Shown: one piece after another, positions 23,991-36,400 of the stretch
Position numbering within the stretch: the stretch's first letter is position 1
How the letters are laid out: every line of letters begins with the position of its first letter
Assembly (NCBI GenBank): GCA_018806985.1
Contig: JADANN010000146.1
Coordinates: 1-64,000 of the forward strand
DNA from: Angiostrongylus vasorum
Taxonomy: Eukaryota; Nematoda; Chromadorea; Rhabditida; Metastrongylidae
Length of the DNA stretch: 64,000 bases
Direction of reading: 5' to 3'
Notes under the pieces: model-generated
Seen by the model: only the letters and a program-made list of their open reading frames with translations
Databases searched by the model: none
What the model was told of the DNA's origin: nothing
Position numbers and translations under genes: made by a program

Positions 23991-24149
23991 AGTGGTTCGA
24001 GCGGGCCCAATGAATCTCACATTTCCCCCTGTCGACTGCAAGAGTAGCTCAGTGGATTGTGCTCGCTCTACGGATTCTCTGAGTATTATACCTTTCTCCT
24101 ACGGTTTTTCGTGAGAAAAAATCTCATGTCGGTGATGTTCCTACAATAA

Positions 24150-27045
24150 ATTTGGAAATCTCGAGGAACCCAATCACTAACTGCTCTTTTCTATCGGTTG
24201 TGGTTCATACGCATTACGTGTCCGGTCCATCTCGTCTTCGACAATTTGGGTTATTGAACGGCATCTTTGACTTTTTTTCATTGACGTAGGTAGAAGCTTC
24301 ACATTTCTTCACTCACTCGTGTGACACGGGATACTCCTAGCATCGTGCCTTCGACTGCACCTTCAATAACACTTAGTGATCTTACATCCTGCTTACGCAG
24401 CGACCAGGTTTCTGACGCATAGGTTAGGTCAGGAAGTACCGTTGAGTCGAAAAGGTGGGCACGGAGTTGGGTGCTCTTTGTTCTCTTCACTATATCCACG
24501 ATGTTCTAGAAGGCTCCCTAAGCCGCTCTTTTTCCTTCTGCTCAGCTCTGGAGCTAAGTCGTTCATCATGTTGATTTCCTCACCTAGATAGACATAACTG
24601 GAGCATTCGGAAATATTCGTTCCGTTGAGCGTAAATGGGGCATAGGAAACCAATTCGTTCCTCATAAACATCGTTTTTGTGAGATTTAGACGAAGACCAA
24701 TCTTTCCACAGGCTTTATCAAAGTGAGCAAACATTCGTTGCACTTGGCTAACGTTTGTTGTTATAAAAACGTTCTCATCACCAAAGCGAAGATGCTGTAA
24801 TCGCCGACCACCAACTTTCACTCTCATGTTGTCCCATTCCAATTTTCGCATGACGTTCTCGAGGGTCGCGGTAAATAATTTTGGCGAGGTGGGATCGCCC
24901 TGCCTAACCCTCTCTTTCAACGTCGACGTTAACATCGTTGCAGAATGGTGATATCTCGGTTGTGAAATTTTCGTACAGCCTACGAAGAATCTTTATATAC
25001 TGAATAGGGGATCCGTGATCGTCCAGGGCTTCCATGACTGCTTCTATATCAACTGAGTCAAAAGCATTTTTTAAAATAGATTGAAGTGGGATAGAGAGGT
25101 CTTCTTCAATCTCGTGATACTTCGAGGCATCTAATTATCGTGTGGATGGGGGTACATCCTACTGAATCCTTTTCGAAACCCTGGTTGTTCACATGGCTGT
25201 CCTTCGTCCAGTGTTCTGTCAATCCCGTTCATGGTGACTCGAGTGGTCTTGCTAGTCTTCCACTGAGAAGGAACCTTTCATCCTGACAGGTAACGTGTAA
25301 AGAGCCGAGGCAGTATAATTATGAGGACTGGCGGGAGTTCTTCATGTGTTTAGATTCTATCCTGTCTGGACCTGGTGTTGTACGATTCCTTACCGACAAA
25401 ATAACATGTCGGATTTCTGAATGGAAAACAGGTAGGACGACATATCCATAGTTCTTTCTTTGGCATGATGGCAGGAGGAAATGTCTACTGAAGAGATGCG
25501 AGTGATGGCAGTGAATGGTTTTCTCCATTGCCTTTCTGGAAGCGGTAACTGTTTTATCTGGGCGTCGGCGTGCAATCATCTTGTAATTGGCGAAGCTTCT
25601 GTAGGCTTTGGAAATGGTTTTCCCAGCCTCTACAGCGTCGACGATAACTGCTGCTCTTCTCTCTTTGAGATCTTTCTCGTCGTCTTTCTGCATTGTTCTG
25701 CAAGTTCGGACGTGAATTGGCGGTTGCATGTAGCTCGTACGATTTGACGCAGGCGTATCAGCTCGAGTGTTTCTGGAGACAGACGTCTCTTGGTGACTTT
25801 CTAACTCTCACATTTCATAGCGCTAACGTGAAGATGTTGAATAAGCATATAGTATTCCTCGTTGATGCCGTTCTTAGGCATCTACCCAGTAGTCTATTAA
25901 TGAACGTAGTAAATCCCAGTTTGTTGTAGCTTTGAAACATCGTTTTTTTTAAAAAATTTATCGACTTTTTCTTCTTCCCGCAAGAAGTGAGACCTTTGAA
26001 CGAAGGAGGCGATGGGCTGATCCCGCGTAGAATTTTGGAACAACGGCGACATCGATTAGGCGAAACCTTTGATTTAGTCCGATGTGGCTAATTTTGCTGT
26101 GGTACCCTCTATTGGGAGACTCCAACGTCCACCCTTGAGAGTGGGGCTTCAGGAAATACGAGTTACCATAAACGTCATGATAAACTCAGACAGCCGCTCA
26201 TCCTGCTCGTTCCATCCTAACCCGTGTGTCCCAATATGACGCTCTTCAAACGTTGTTCTGCGTCCAGTCTTACCTTTGCAATGTCCAGCGAAAGACTGTA
26301 TCGACTTCTTCGTAGAACTTCTGCAAGTCCATATAGAACGGTTCGACTTCACCTTCGTCATAGTTTCATGTCGGTGCGTAGATGACGGAAATTGTCAAAG
26401 CCGGTATAAATTCACATCTCTTCAATCGTAAAGGTCCGATTCGGGTTGTTAGTTGTTCGAATGAATCGATATTCATCGCCAAACTCTTGTGTACATGAAC
26501 GCTGACGCCGCCGAATCTACTGTCGCATGTTTCGAATAACAACTCTTCTCCCTGTGTCTTAGACGGCGTTGAATTGGTGGCATCTTCTCGTCACAACCAG
26601 TCCGATGACATCGTACCTCCTTTCTGCCTGTATGATCATATCCTCTATCAAGGACTCAAGTGTAAATGTGGTGCATTGTGGGTACAAATCGTTACCTTGG
26701 TCCACTGCAATTTGGGCAGCTTAGAACAGCCGTAAGATTTTAGCAGCCTCTCGGTTCTTATCCTCCTTAACGTTGCCGGATTGGGGCTCATTCGGTGTCA
26801 GGGGTATGAGGGCCGTTTATCCTAGTGTTCAGCTTTTTTGGTACCTACCGTATAGCTTACTGGGCCTAAACGTGATGGCTGGGTATACTCACGGGTAGCT
26901 TTGCCAGTCTCTCCCAAAATAGACAGAGAGTTATATTTTCCTATCACTTGATTATTTGCTTTTGGCCGAACTGACTCGTAAAATACAATCCGCATAAACA
27001 AGGACAAACCCACGCACGCTTGCATGAAAACCTTCTCGCACTAAG
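24150..27045 (-). mobile_element. RTE-type non-LTR retrotransposon, decayed copy 3
   Basis: Same family and orientation as the element at 2950-5800. The minus strand gives GERVRQGDPTSPKLFTATLENV-type palm sequence (near 24900), a catalytic box mutated to FGDENVFI (near 24780), KACGKIGLRLNLTKTMFM (near 24700), the linker KDLKERRAAVIVDAVEAGK (near 25660) and HMKNSRQSS (near 25320). The 5' leader at 26935-27045 aligns with 5680-5790 of copy 1. The lost aspartates and many stops show it is dead. Confidence 0.86.
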
Positions 27046-27448
27046 CAACCAGACATCCCAAATCAACGCCTTCTAAGGTCTTCTTTTCCTTGCGACAATG
27101 CAACCTCTGTCGACAATTGCTCGTTCTTTAGCGTCTGCAACGCGTCGCGTCTCTGCGTTGCGGTTGACAGGCAACGTACTTTGTCAACGAGATCTCCCCA
27201 ACCCTGATTCGTCGATGTATCTCCTCCGTTTTTTGTATCTTAATTAGGTTTATTCATCTCGATTTATCCATCTATATATCCTGTTAGTTACCGGTTACTT
27301 GCCTGCTAGTTACTTAGTTGCTTTTGGCGGGATCATTGCTGCTAATCCTATTTTCAAAAGTTTTACAGGATAATAGGCACTTATAATATCTGCTACTGCA
27401 GTCATCTTTTTATTCTTTTATTATTTATCGAATGGTTAAGAATCTAAA
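27046..27448 (+). promoter_or_regulatory. 5' flank of pfs-2, CpG-richer block
   Basis: The interval between the RTE copy and the first pfs-2 codon contains a CpG-rich patch (about 27120-27200) unlike the AT-rich surroundings. It is a plausible promoter region. A 49-codon frame at 27098-27247 has an Arg/Ser/Ala-rich start that resembles a mitochondrial presequence, but nothing follows it, so I do not call a gene. Confidence 0.35.
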
Positions 27449-30400
27449 ATGGCTGCGGCTGTGGCAAGTCAGGTGGGTGTTGTACTTACCATCTTTTTTT
27501 TGTGTGATTTTAGAAAGTTACGTATTCTTGGAATTGCAGATTCAACCTGTCCAGCTTAATAACAGTCCGTCAAGTAGTGGAGTGACGCTGACAATTTCTG
27601 GTGGAACGGGTTTGTAAATAATAAGTGCTTTTTAAATTCATTACGAGCTTATTGGTAAGGGGAATAACGAGTTTGTACATCAAAATGTTTTTTCGAAAAT
27701 GGCCACACAATAAAGTGGTTTCGATAGCCAAGGAATAAAAACTTTCTGGTGTACTTTGCACACGAAACAAGCGCTTGGCCAAAACATGTACCGAACAGCT
27801 ACAACCATTTGCACAGAAGGAGAAGCGAGAGGGGAGTCACTGCACACAGCAGGAAAAATCTCAAATGGCTATGAAACGGCCACCCACTGAGGTCATATCA
27901 AAAAGGAGAGCTAAGCCCCATAAAGAAAACGGTGCTATCCCAAACCCAAGTAAGAAGATCGCTAAAGCTAGCCTTCATGTCGAGCGGAGTAAGCACGGCT
28001 ATTAGGAGATGCCTAAAAGACAGTGGTCTGAAGAACTCTGTGGTAATCATGGGAATAAAAATGTAAGAGAAAGCAATGGAAGTAGTTCTAGAAAAGCTGT
28101 AGAAGCGCCATCTAGCACTGTGTAGCATCAAGTGCTTGGGAATCGCCGCTGTGACCGTCTACGTAGAGCAGAGGATAGCATAAGCAGATTGCTCTAAGCG
28201 TCGCTCCGGAGACTGCATGAGTTCAGGTGCAAGATGCCTATCTCCCGTAAAGCATGCAGTGATGAATACATTGGTGAAACGTTTGGAACACTTTGTATCC
28301 GATTAAAAGAACACCGAAACGAGATGTCGGAAGCTCGACCAAGTACTTGTCTGTGTACACATAGAGGACGAAGGCATAACGGTAACGTTTTTGAGGTTGT
28401 AATCACAGTCCTGGAGTAAGAATCAAAAAACGTCAGCATGCAAGACCCTTGGGGCTTTTGGATCGATTTCGAAAATCCAAAAAGTGTGTAGAAATGGAGA
28501 GTTCCTGGCTATCATAGTGCTATGACGCTTATCTCAATTTTTTCTGTTCTGTGCAAGGTTCAATGCTCATAGTGTGTGAACAACACTTGTTTATTTACCT
28601 GACCCCATTTAGGAAGTTAAACTGTGGGATTTCGTCAATATGTGCTTGGGATTTCTAAATATTTGGATTGATTTTCAAATCAGATCATTGAAACTGAGAA
28701 ATATCAACCGAGCACATGGTGTCGAATAGTACGCATAAGCTCTTGCGAAGGCGAAATCGCCGAAATGTTAGCTATCTTAAATGAAAAGGAAACTATACTA
28801 TGCTTGCACTAGCTGACAAGGACACTTCGTAAAATCGTGTATCATTTTTTTCAGGTTCTTCGACCACATCTTCCAATGTCGCAAACAATGCGCTTAATCG
28901 ACGTACTACTACGACGGGATTCCGTTTTCAACCCACACCTTCTGCCGTAAGAAGTTTCCGTCATTTTGATGTTTTTATCCATCACTTTATTGGAACTTAT
29001 CGTGCATTGAGCACCAAGTTCTATTCTACGCTTCAAACGTCTCACATTTTCTGTTCAGGGATTTAGTTTTAAAACGATGTTTTTTTTCATGTCCTCTACG
29101 GTCTAGTACGTTCTGTCAGTAACTCTTATTTGTAATATAACCTATGGTTCGTAATAGTGCAGATGTTCTTCTGTTCAGATTTCTGGATTCTTGTGGGACT
29201 GGTTTGACCGGATTGTTGTGCACTTCAAAATTCAGAGGGATTAGCTGATCTTCCATTAAATTCTGTGTTAGCTCAATTTCTGGGCTCCATGGATTTTGTT
29301 TCTTCACGTTTATGCTCCTTGTTTTGAAGAATGAAACGGTTAAAGGCTCATACAGTTAGAAACAGCAAGAGTGATGACGATAATATTTCTCTGCGCTTAT
29401 CTTTGTAGCTGCTGCGCCTGCACAGAAGATTTTCAAAATTTAAGTTTTTTTCGGAAGTTTATACTAATTTGGTCTCAAACAACCTTAAAATTAAAACAAG
29501 GTTTTGCATAAATCATATGTGGTTTTGAGATCAATGACCAAAGTCTCCTCGATAAGCCGACCAATTTCTCGAGTCCTCGGGTGCTCTAGTTATCGAGAAA
29601 TTGTTGGCAGTTTTTCGAAAATCATCATTGTCGCGGTGTGGAATGCTGTTTATTCCTCCTTTCAACACTTTTTTTCTTCAATTCTTGAGCTTTACCTAAT
29701 CGACTTTAGGTGCAACTTCAACAAATGGATGTGATGATGATGGGAGACGGTCCCGGTCGTCGATTGCGGAAAAACGTCGCCAATGTTCGCAGGCACGTCG
29801 ACTATGTCGCTACTGTCCTCAACCATGCTGAGGTACATTTGTTAAATTGTTTCGGCAGATTCGTAATCACTTCACATTTCTAGAGAATACTTTTAAATAC
29901 ATGTTACTTCATACTCCCATATTTTTAGAAGCTTCGTGAATTTTATTGACACAGACAACCATATCCTACAATGAGTGACATTGCATGTATAGCCATTCAC
30001 TAGAACACTTTAAAGCTGTTGCAAAACTTACTTATATACCTAGATACTAAGATGACCCGTCTTCACGAGTTGTGCGGGCTCCAGCATAATTTCCATTTTT
30101 TTTTCCGAAGTTTTGCTAGTTTAGCCATTCTGTTCACCGGAGTTCTGAGTTCAGCTTGGCCAAAGTCTACCCCAGGTCTTCACCACCACAGGCAGTCGCT
30201 GCCTTTGTGGATCAGGGAGAGATTTGCCACTATGTGACTTTGATACCAGGATGGTGATGGATCCTGGTATTGGTTTTCTTTTAGCTGGAGTTCCTATTGG
30301 AAACGCCTCCTTCTCAGCTTAGGAGACCTCGCTGTACATCGCAGCCCGACATTCAGGAACACCCTCTCCCCCCCTCCCCACCCTTCCAGTAGTCACGTGT

Positions 30401-33400
30401 CCGTAAACGTTGGGAGGGCTGCTGGAAAAAATAAGATTTATAACATATTTTTTTTACACAGAAAGGCTGTGAAACCTTTCCACAATTTCATTTGCATTTT
30501 TTTTCTAGAGGGTTGTGTATTGTTTTTTGCAGTCTCGTCTATGGCAATATAAGCGATGGCAACGACCCGTTCAGCAGCCAGACGAATTGTATCAAAATAC
30601 AGCACTTCCGGCTCGATGTACACCGGAAACTCCTGTGGACTGTATTCTCACGAAGTTTGTGAGGGCAGCAATGAATAAAGTAAAGTGTCCTGTCTACAGC
30701 TTGTGTGTAAGTTCTGTTTTTATATCATCGTCTACTTTTGTTTTGAATTATTTAAATATGGTGATTATGAAGTGGTAGCTCTAGTGCTCAAAAGTCATTG
30801 ACTGAAGCTAACCACCCATAACTCTTCGTCTAGAACTGTTAACATTTATCCTATGCTTTACATTATTAGGGAAATGGTGTATTAATTTTTATTCTTTGTT
30901 TGTGTAGTGGACCCCTGAAGGCAAACGTCTGATCACGGGTGCATCAACTGGAGAATTCACTTTGTGGAATGGAACTGCGTTTAACTTCGAAACAATCCTG
31001 CAGGTACTGGGAGCGGTATTATCTTGCTCGTATGTATTTTTATTACTCCACTTATGTTGAACTGACGCACCTTTAAAAACGGTGACAGTGTAGCTGATTT
31101 CGCTTTCTGCTTATTGATGTTGTCCATAAAGGACATTAGGTGTCATCATGTAAGAGAAGTGGTGAATAAAGCTTCGAAGAGACACCACTTATGATTATTC
31201 TACCCATTTTGATCGTTTAATTGTAAACGTGAAGTGGGTGAATAAAGGGTTGTTTTAAATGTGTTCTCAGACATGCGCAGGATAAAATGTCCCATGGGTA
31301 AAATCCAGAAGCTCATAGGTGTAATTACGAGAAGTAGAGTATTGGGGGTTTTGTGCCTTCTTTTGATTGTTCAAAAAGTTCAAGAACAATTTTGGATAGG
31401 CAGTGTTTTAGTTGATCATGACCAAAAGTTTCGAGCTGAAGTATGGATACATAAATGTATATGTTTAGTAGTGTGCATTATTGGGTAGAACGTTAAGAAC
31501 AAGGAAGGTTTTAACCGTCCATTCCAAAAAGTTTGAGGTATTTGCGAGTTGGATTAAATACGTCAGGTTCCTTGGCTGTCGATTGAAAATGCTGGAATGG
31601 AAAGGGTAGGTTGCTTTCTCAAAATACATGGGAATGAATGACGAAGATGACACGGTTTGATCGTACGTACGTTCCTTATGTTGGGTCCGCATCTAAGGAA
31701 CTTGGAAGTTGACCGGTATAAGATTTTGAAACAGGATATGGTTTGTGCATCTTTAAAGATGCGTTATTGTCCGTGTCCTATGTGAGCAGCTATAGCTGTT
31801 GTATTCCTAACTGAAAAGATGCGGGGAGTTACATCATCCGCAAATCGTTTTCCCATCCGATACTTGGGTCACAGTGAGAGTTCGAATTGTTTACTCTGTG
31901 CTTTGTAGAGAACTCTTTTTCTTAATAATTTCAAAGCTGTAGTCTTTGGAGTTAGGATGGTCAAGAAAGTTTCATTTCAGCCCTCTAGGAAATGTAGAGT
32001 TTACTTGGTCAGCCATATGTGTTTGTTGCATAAAATCTTTGAGTACTGTTATAATCATAGGCCTCTAAATCTGGATAAGAAAATCATGTACGTATAGAAC
32101 TAATCTATAGATTGATGAGGCTATATTCAGGCCCACGATTCGGCTATTCGTGCAATGACATGGTCGCATAACGAGCAGTGGCTTGTGTCGGCCGACCACG
32201 AGGGATTCATCAAATACTGGCAGCCAAATATGAATAACGTCCACATGTATCAAGCTCATAAAGACGAACCAGTGCGAGGGTTGTCTTTCGCTCCAACCGA
32301 TGTGAAGTTGGCATCAGCGTCAGATGACGGTACTGTCCGCATATGGGATTTCGCACGATGTGTCGAAGAACGGGCCATGCGTGGCCATGGGTCAGAGGTA
32401 CGCCTTCACTAAATCATAGAATTTACGGGATTACTGTAGTTGTTACTTTTTTATGCATACTTTCTAAATGAGGTCGAAAAGTTGCAGTTGGAGAATGGAA
32501 AATGTATAGGTTTTGATGATCATTATAAACTATACTACCATAAATTTTTATCATGGAGCGACTCGAGCAATCACTACCAAATTCCATGTGTTCCCCCTTC
32601 ATGCAACAAAGTTGCTATGTGAGCTCCCACGGACTCAAAAGGCGTAAGGAGCATCATGCACTTCGTATGAAGCTCCCTTCTATTGCTTTTTGTCGAGGAG
32701 GTAGTTATGGAAACGTTACTGGATTATTAAACGGCGTAGCCTTCCACTTAGCGGAGCCTTCAGATGGAAATGTCAAGCTCCTTCTGAGCTTTGATGACTG
32801 CTTCGTAGGTTAAGTGCTTGGTCTAAGTTCCAGTTTGCCTGTAACAAACTCTGTGCCATTCTCATGAATTTCTAATGTTCTAAACATAAACATTGCAGAT
32901 TTTCATAGAATTATGTTGACAACAAGCAAAATTACGAATTTACGATAGGTAAGATGCGTTGCTTGGCATCCATCTAAAGGAATGATTGCCACTGGCTCAA
33001 GAGATTCACAGCAACCTGTTAAGTTATGGGATCCACGAACTGGAGACTGCTTAACGACGCTGTATGTTTTACTAGAGGATTAAAATTGTATTCTGAGTGG
33101 TGTTTTGGATGTTGTTTATTGAAACAATGGATTTTTTTGTAGTCAAGACCACAAGAGCTCGGTCATGGCCGTAGATTGGAATCGAAACGGTAATTGGCTG
33201 CTGACGGCTGGTCGCGATCATCTCGTTAAACTTTACGATTTACGTTGTATGAAGGAGATGTATTCGTACAAAGGACACAAAAAGGAAGTCACATGTACGT
33301 CAATTAAAAAATAGTATTTAATGGTTCCCAACGGCTTACCGCCTCATCGTAGCTGAGAGGTGTTCCTGGGTGTCCGGCTGCAATGTAGAGCGCGAATATT

Positions 33401-36400
33401 CATCCTACCCCCCAGCATCGTCTCCCAAGACGAGAAGGAGTCCGGCGTTTTCATCAGGAAACCGAGCTAAGGGTAAACCAATACCAGGATCCACCACCGT
33501 CCTGGTATCAAACTAGTCGCATGGTAGTAAATCTCTCTGTAATCCACAACGGCTGGGACTGCCTGTGGTGATGATGAGCAGGGGGTAGACTTTGGCCTGA
33601 CTGACCTTGGGACTCCAAGGAACTACAATGGCTTAACCAGCAAAACTCCGAGGCAATGGAAATTTTGCTGTGGGCCCCCATAACCAGTGAGGATGTGCCA
33701 TTCAGGTATTCAAGTAAGTATACAATACTTCCTGTATACAATATTAGTCATGTGGCCGATAGTCTTTTGTACAGCTTCAGTACTATAAAACTGTTGGATT
33801 TGCTAGAGTACGGATATTGTTTTTTTACATTGTTCATGTATCAATCTCATCTAAAGGAAAGCGTTCTGCAGTAAAGGCGATTGTTTCAGCAATAGCGTGG
33901 CATCCTATCCACGAGGGATTGTTTGTATCTGGTGGTGGAGATGGATCCATTGCATACTGGCTGGTAGAAAATGAAAAGGTTTGCCGTTATTGAGTAACAA
34001 CTACCATGTACCATGTATAGGTCGTACTCTACGTTTTTGAGAAATCAACTGTAGAGAAATCCAATTTTATTGTCAACTTCTTACTTTGTTTGAAAATAGG
34101 GCAGTAGAAAAGTGTTCGTGGAGACTATTTTAACATCGTAATGCAATCAATTTTACTTACTGCCTATTCCTTTTTTCATGGCAGTACATGATGTGAAACA
34201 TAGCCACAATGGTGCTGAGATATTTACAAAACTTCGGATCGCATGTGTCTACGATGGGGATCGAACCCTTACCTTTTCCGCAGGTTGTGACGTGTTCTCC
34301 ACCACACCATGCAGGTCCTTGCAAATATCTTCAAACACACTAAAGAGAAGGACCCGCATAGTGTGGTGATGAACGCGTTAGCCTCCAGAAAGGGTGGTTG
34401 CGCAGTCGGTTCTCACTACAGATACATTCGGTCGGAAATTTTGCAAATATCTCAGCATCATTGTGGTTATATCTTAACATTCTTCATTTTAGGAGGTAGC
34501 ATTCTTGGAGCATGCTCATGACCAAGCAGTTTGGGCTATGAAGTTCCACCCAATGGGACATATATTGGCCACTGGTAGGCATTTTATACACACCGATGTT
34601 TACACAGTTCTTATTTCTTAACTTTCATTTTTTTCGAAAATCGAAAAAATTTACAACTGCTTAATTGAGCATGTGGTTTTTTATGATACTTTTTCCTTCC
34701 TATTATAATCTTGCCTCATAGTTCATTGTGTTTACTGTCTTTGTTATTGTACTATTGTTCTAACTATTAAATAGTCGTACATATATTCTTACGAAGTGCC
34801 GTTGTCGAGGTGACACGAGCTTGGTACCAGTTGTTGTGTTGTTGTTGTTGTTGTTGTTGTCGTGATTCGGTTGCTGAGGTTTCGGCAACTTCGCCTTCTT
34901 CATAGTGTGGGACCGCGAGTGTGTTGTTCACGTGGGACAACTCTGATATTAAATAGTTCCTTATAGGATCAAACGACAACAATACCAAGTTTTGGGCGCG
35001 AAACCGACCAGGTGATACGCAAGAAGACATTTTTGGCCTGGCTTCATTCACTACTAACATGGTATGTTGTACAGTAGAGTTCGTCTATGAATGAATATTT
35101 GTTGAGAGCTGAGTTGGATTAAACTAGTTCACAAAAAAGCGATGTCTTAAATTTGTTAAGGTTGGGGCACTGGACAAGGAGCGTGAACCGAAGAGCGCTT
35201 CTGTTCGACTTGAGGAAGAATATCTAGCTCCTGTTATACCAGGTGATGTATTTAAGTACATCGTGCTTCATTATGAACAGTGTCTGTATTTCATAGTAAA
35301 CGTGGTGTAGAATGCTACCATTTTCACGTAGTACAGTTGTATCTTGATGCTTTCTTCATGTTTCTTGGACGGTGACATTACTGAAAAACAGAACTTCCAC
35401 TACATAAATTCGCAGTAGTTAAGTTAGAACTAATTCTCTTCTTGTTCTAATGTTTTAGTTCTGTAATTCTAACTGTATTATTGAAGCTGTTAACATCCCA
35501 TCTTTGAAAGTGTTTTATTGAAACAAGTAGTTTAACAACTATTACAATATTTAGGAATGGGACTGGATGGAGATGTTGTGGAGAAAATGAATCGTGATAT
35601 CACATCGAATCCCGCATCTGCTCATCACACTATGTTACTCATGCCGGAAGATTTGAACGCTCGACATCAGGTCAGTTGTCAAACCGTACTGAAAGTGTAT
35701 TCATACAGAGATAGAATATCTCAATGCACCATATAAGGGGAAAATAGGAAGAATGTGTCTATCTGTTAGTGGTTTGTAAACTGATAGGATAGAAACATGT
35801 GGAGAAAAGTTGAAGACATTTCTGCTCATGTACGTGACATCTTGCTAGCTATTTCTGGTATATTTGTACGCTGCAAATATCCAAACGGTTTTCTGCCTCT
35901 TTGTGGCTGGGAGGTGTTCCTGAGTGTCGGACTGCGTGTACAGCGGGGGATTCGTCTCACTGGCAGGATCTCCCAAGCTGAGAAGGAGTCCGGGGTTTTC
36001 ATCAGGAAGGATACCTAAGAATAAACCATTACCAGGATCCACCATCGTTGTGGCATCAAACTTGTTCGGGATGTGATGACCTTAAGAAGTCTTCGACTAG
36101 GCTGAGCTCGGCGCTCCAGGGAACCGTAATCGCTAAACCAGCAAATATCGAGGACGGAGATTTTACTGGGGCCTCCACAATGAAGACGAAGTATCTGAGT
36201 TATACGCTGTAAAAGACGTCCTGCTGTTAGCCTTGACAGGTTTTTTGGTATAAAAGTGATCTTTTTATCAAATTGAAATGTGTGACGATTCGTCCAGTTC
36301 AGCTTTTTTCAAGAATGGATCAGATTAAATTACAGTGTTGGCAACAGTTGTTTAATCGCAGTGTTGACAGACTAGATTATGACTTAAACCACGTCTCCAC

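Noticed and set aside
24040..24110. tRNA-like GTAGCTCAGTGGATTG string
   Set aside because: Box A-like only; no B box at the right distance and no acceptor stem.
27098..27247. Small mitochondrial-protein gene upstream of pfs-2
   Set aside because: The presequence-like start is suggestive, but the frame ends after 49 codons with no domain and no convincing donor into further exons.
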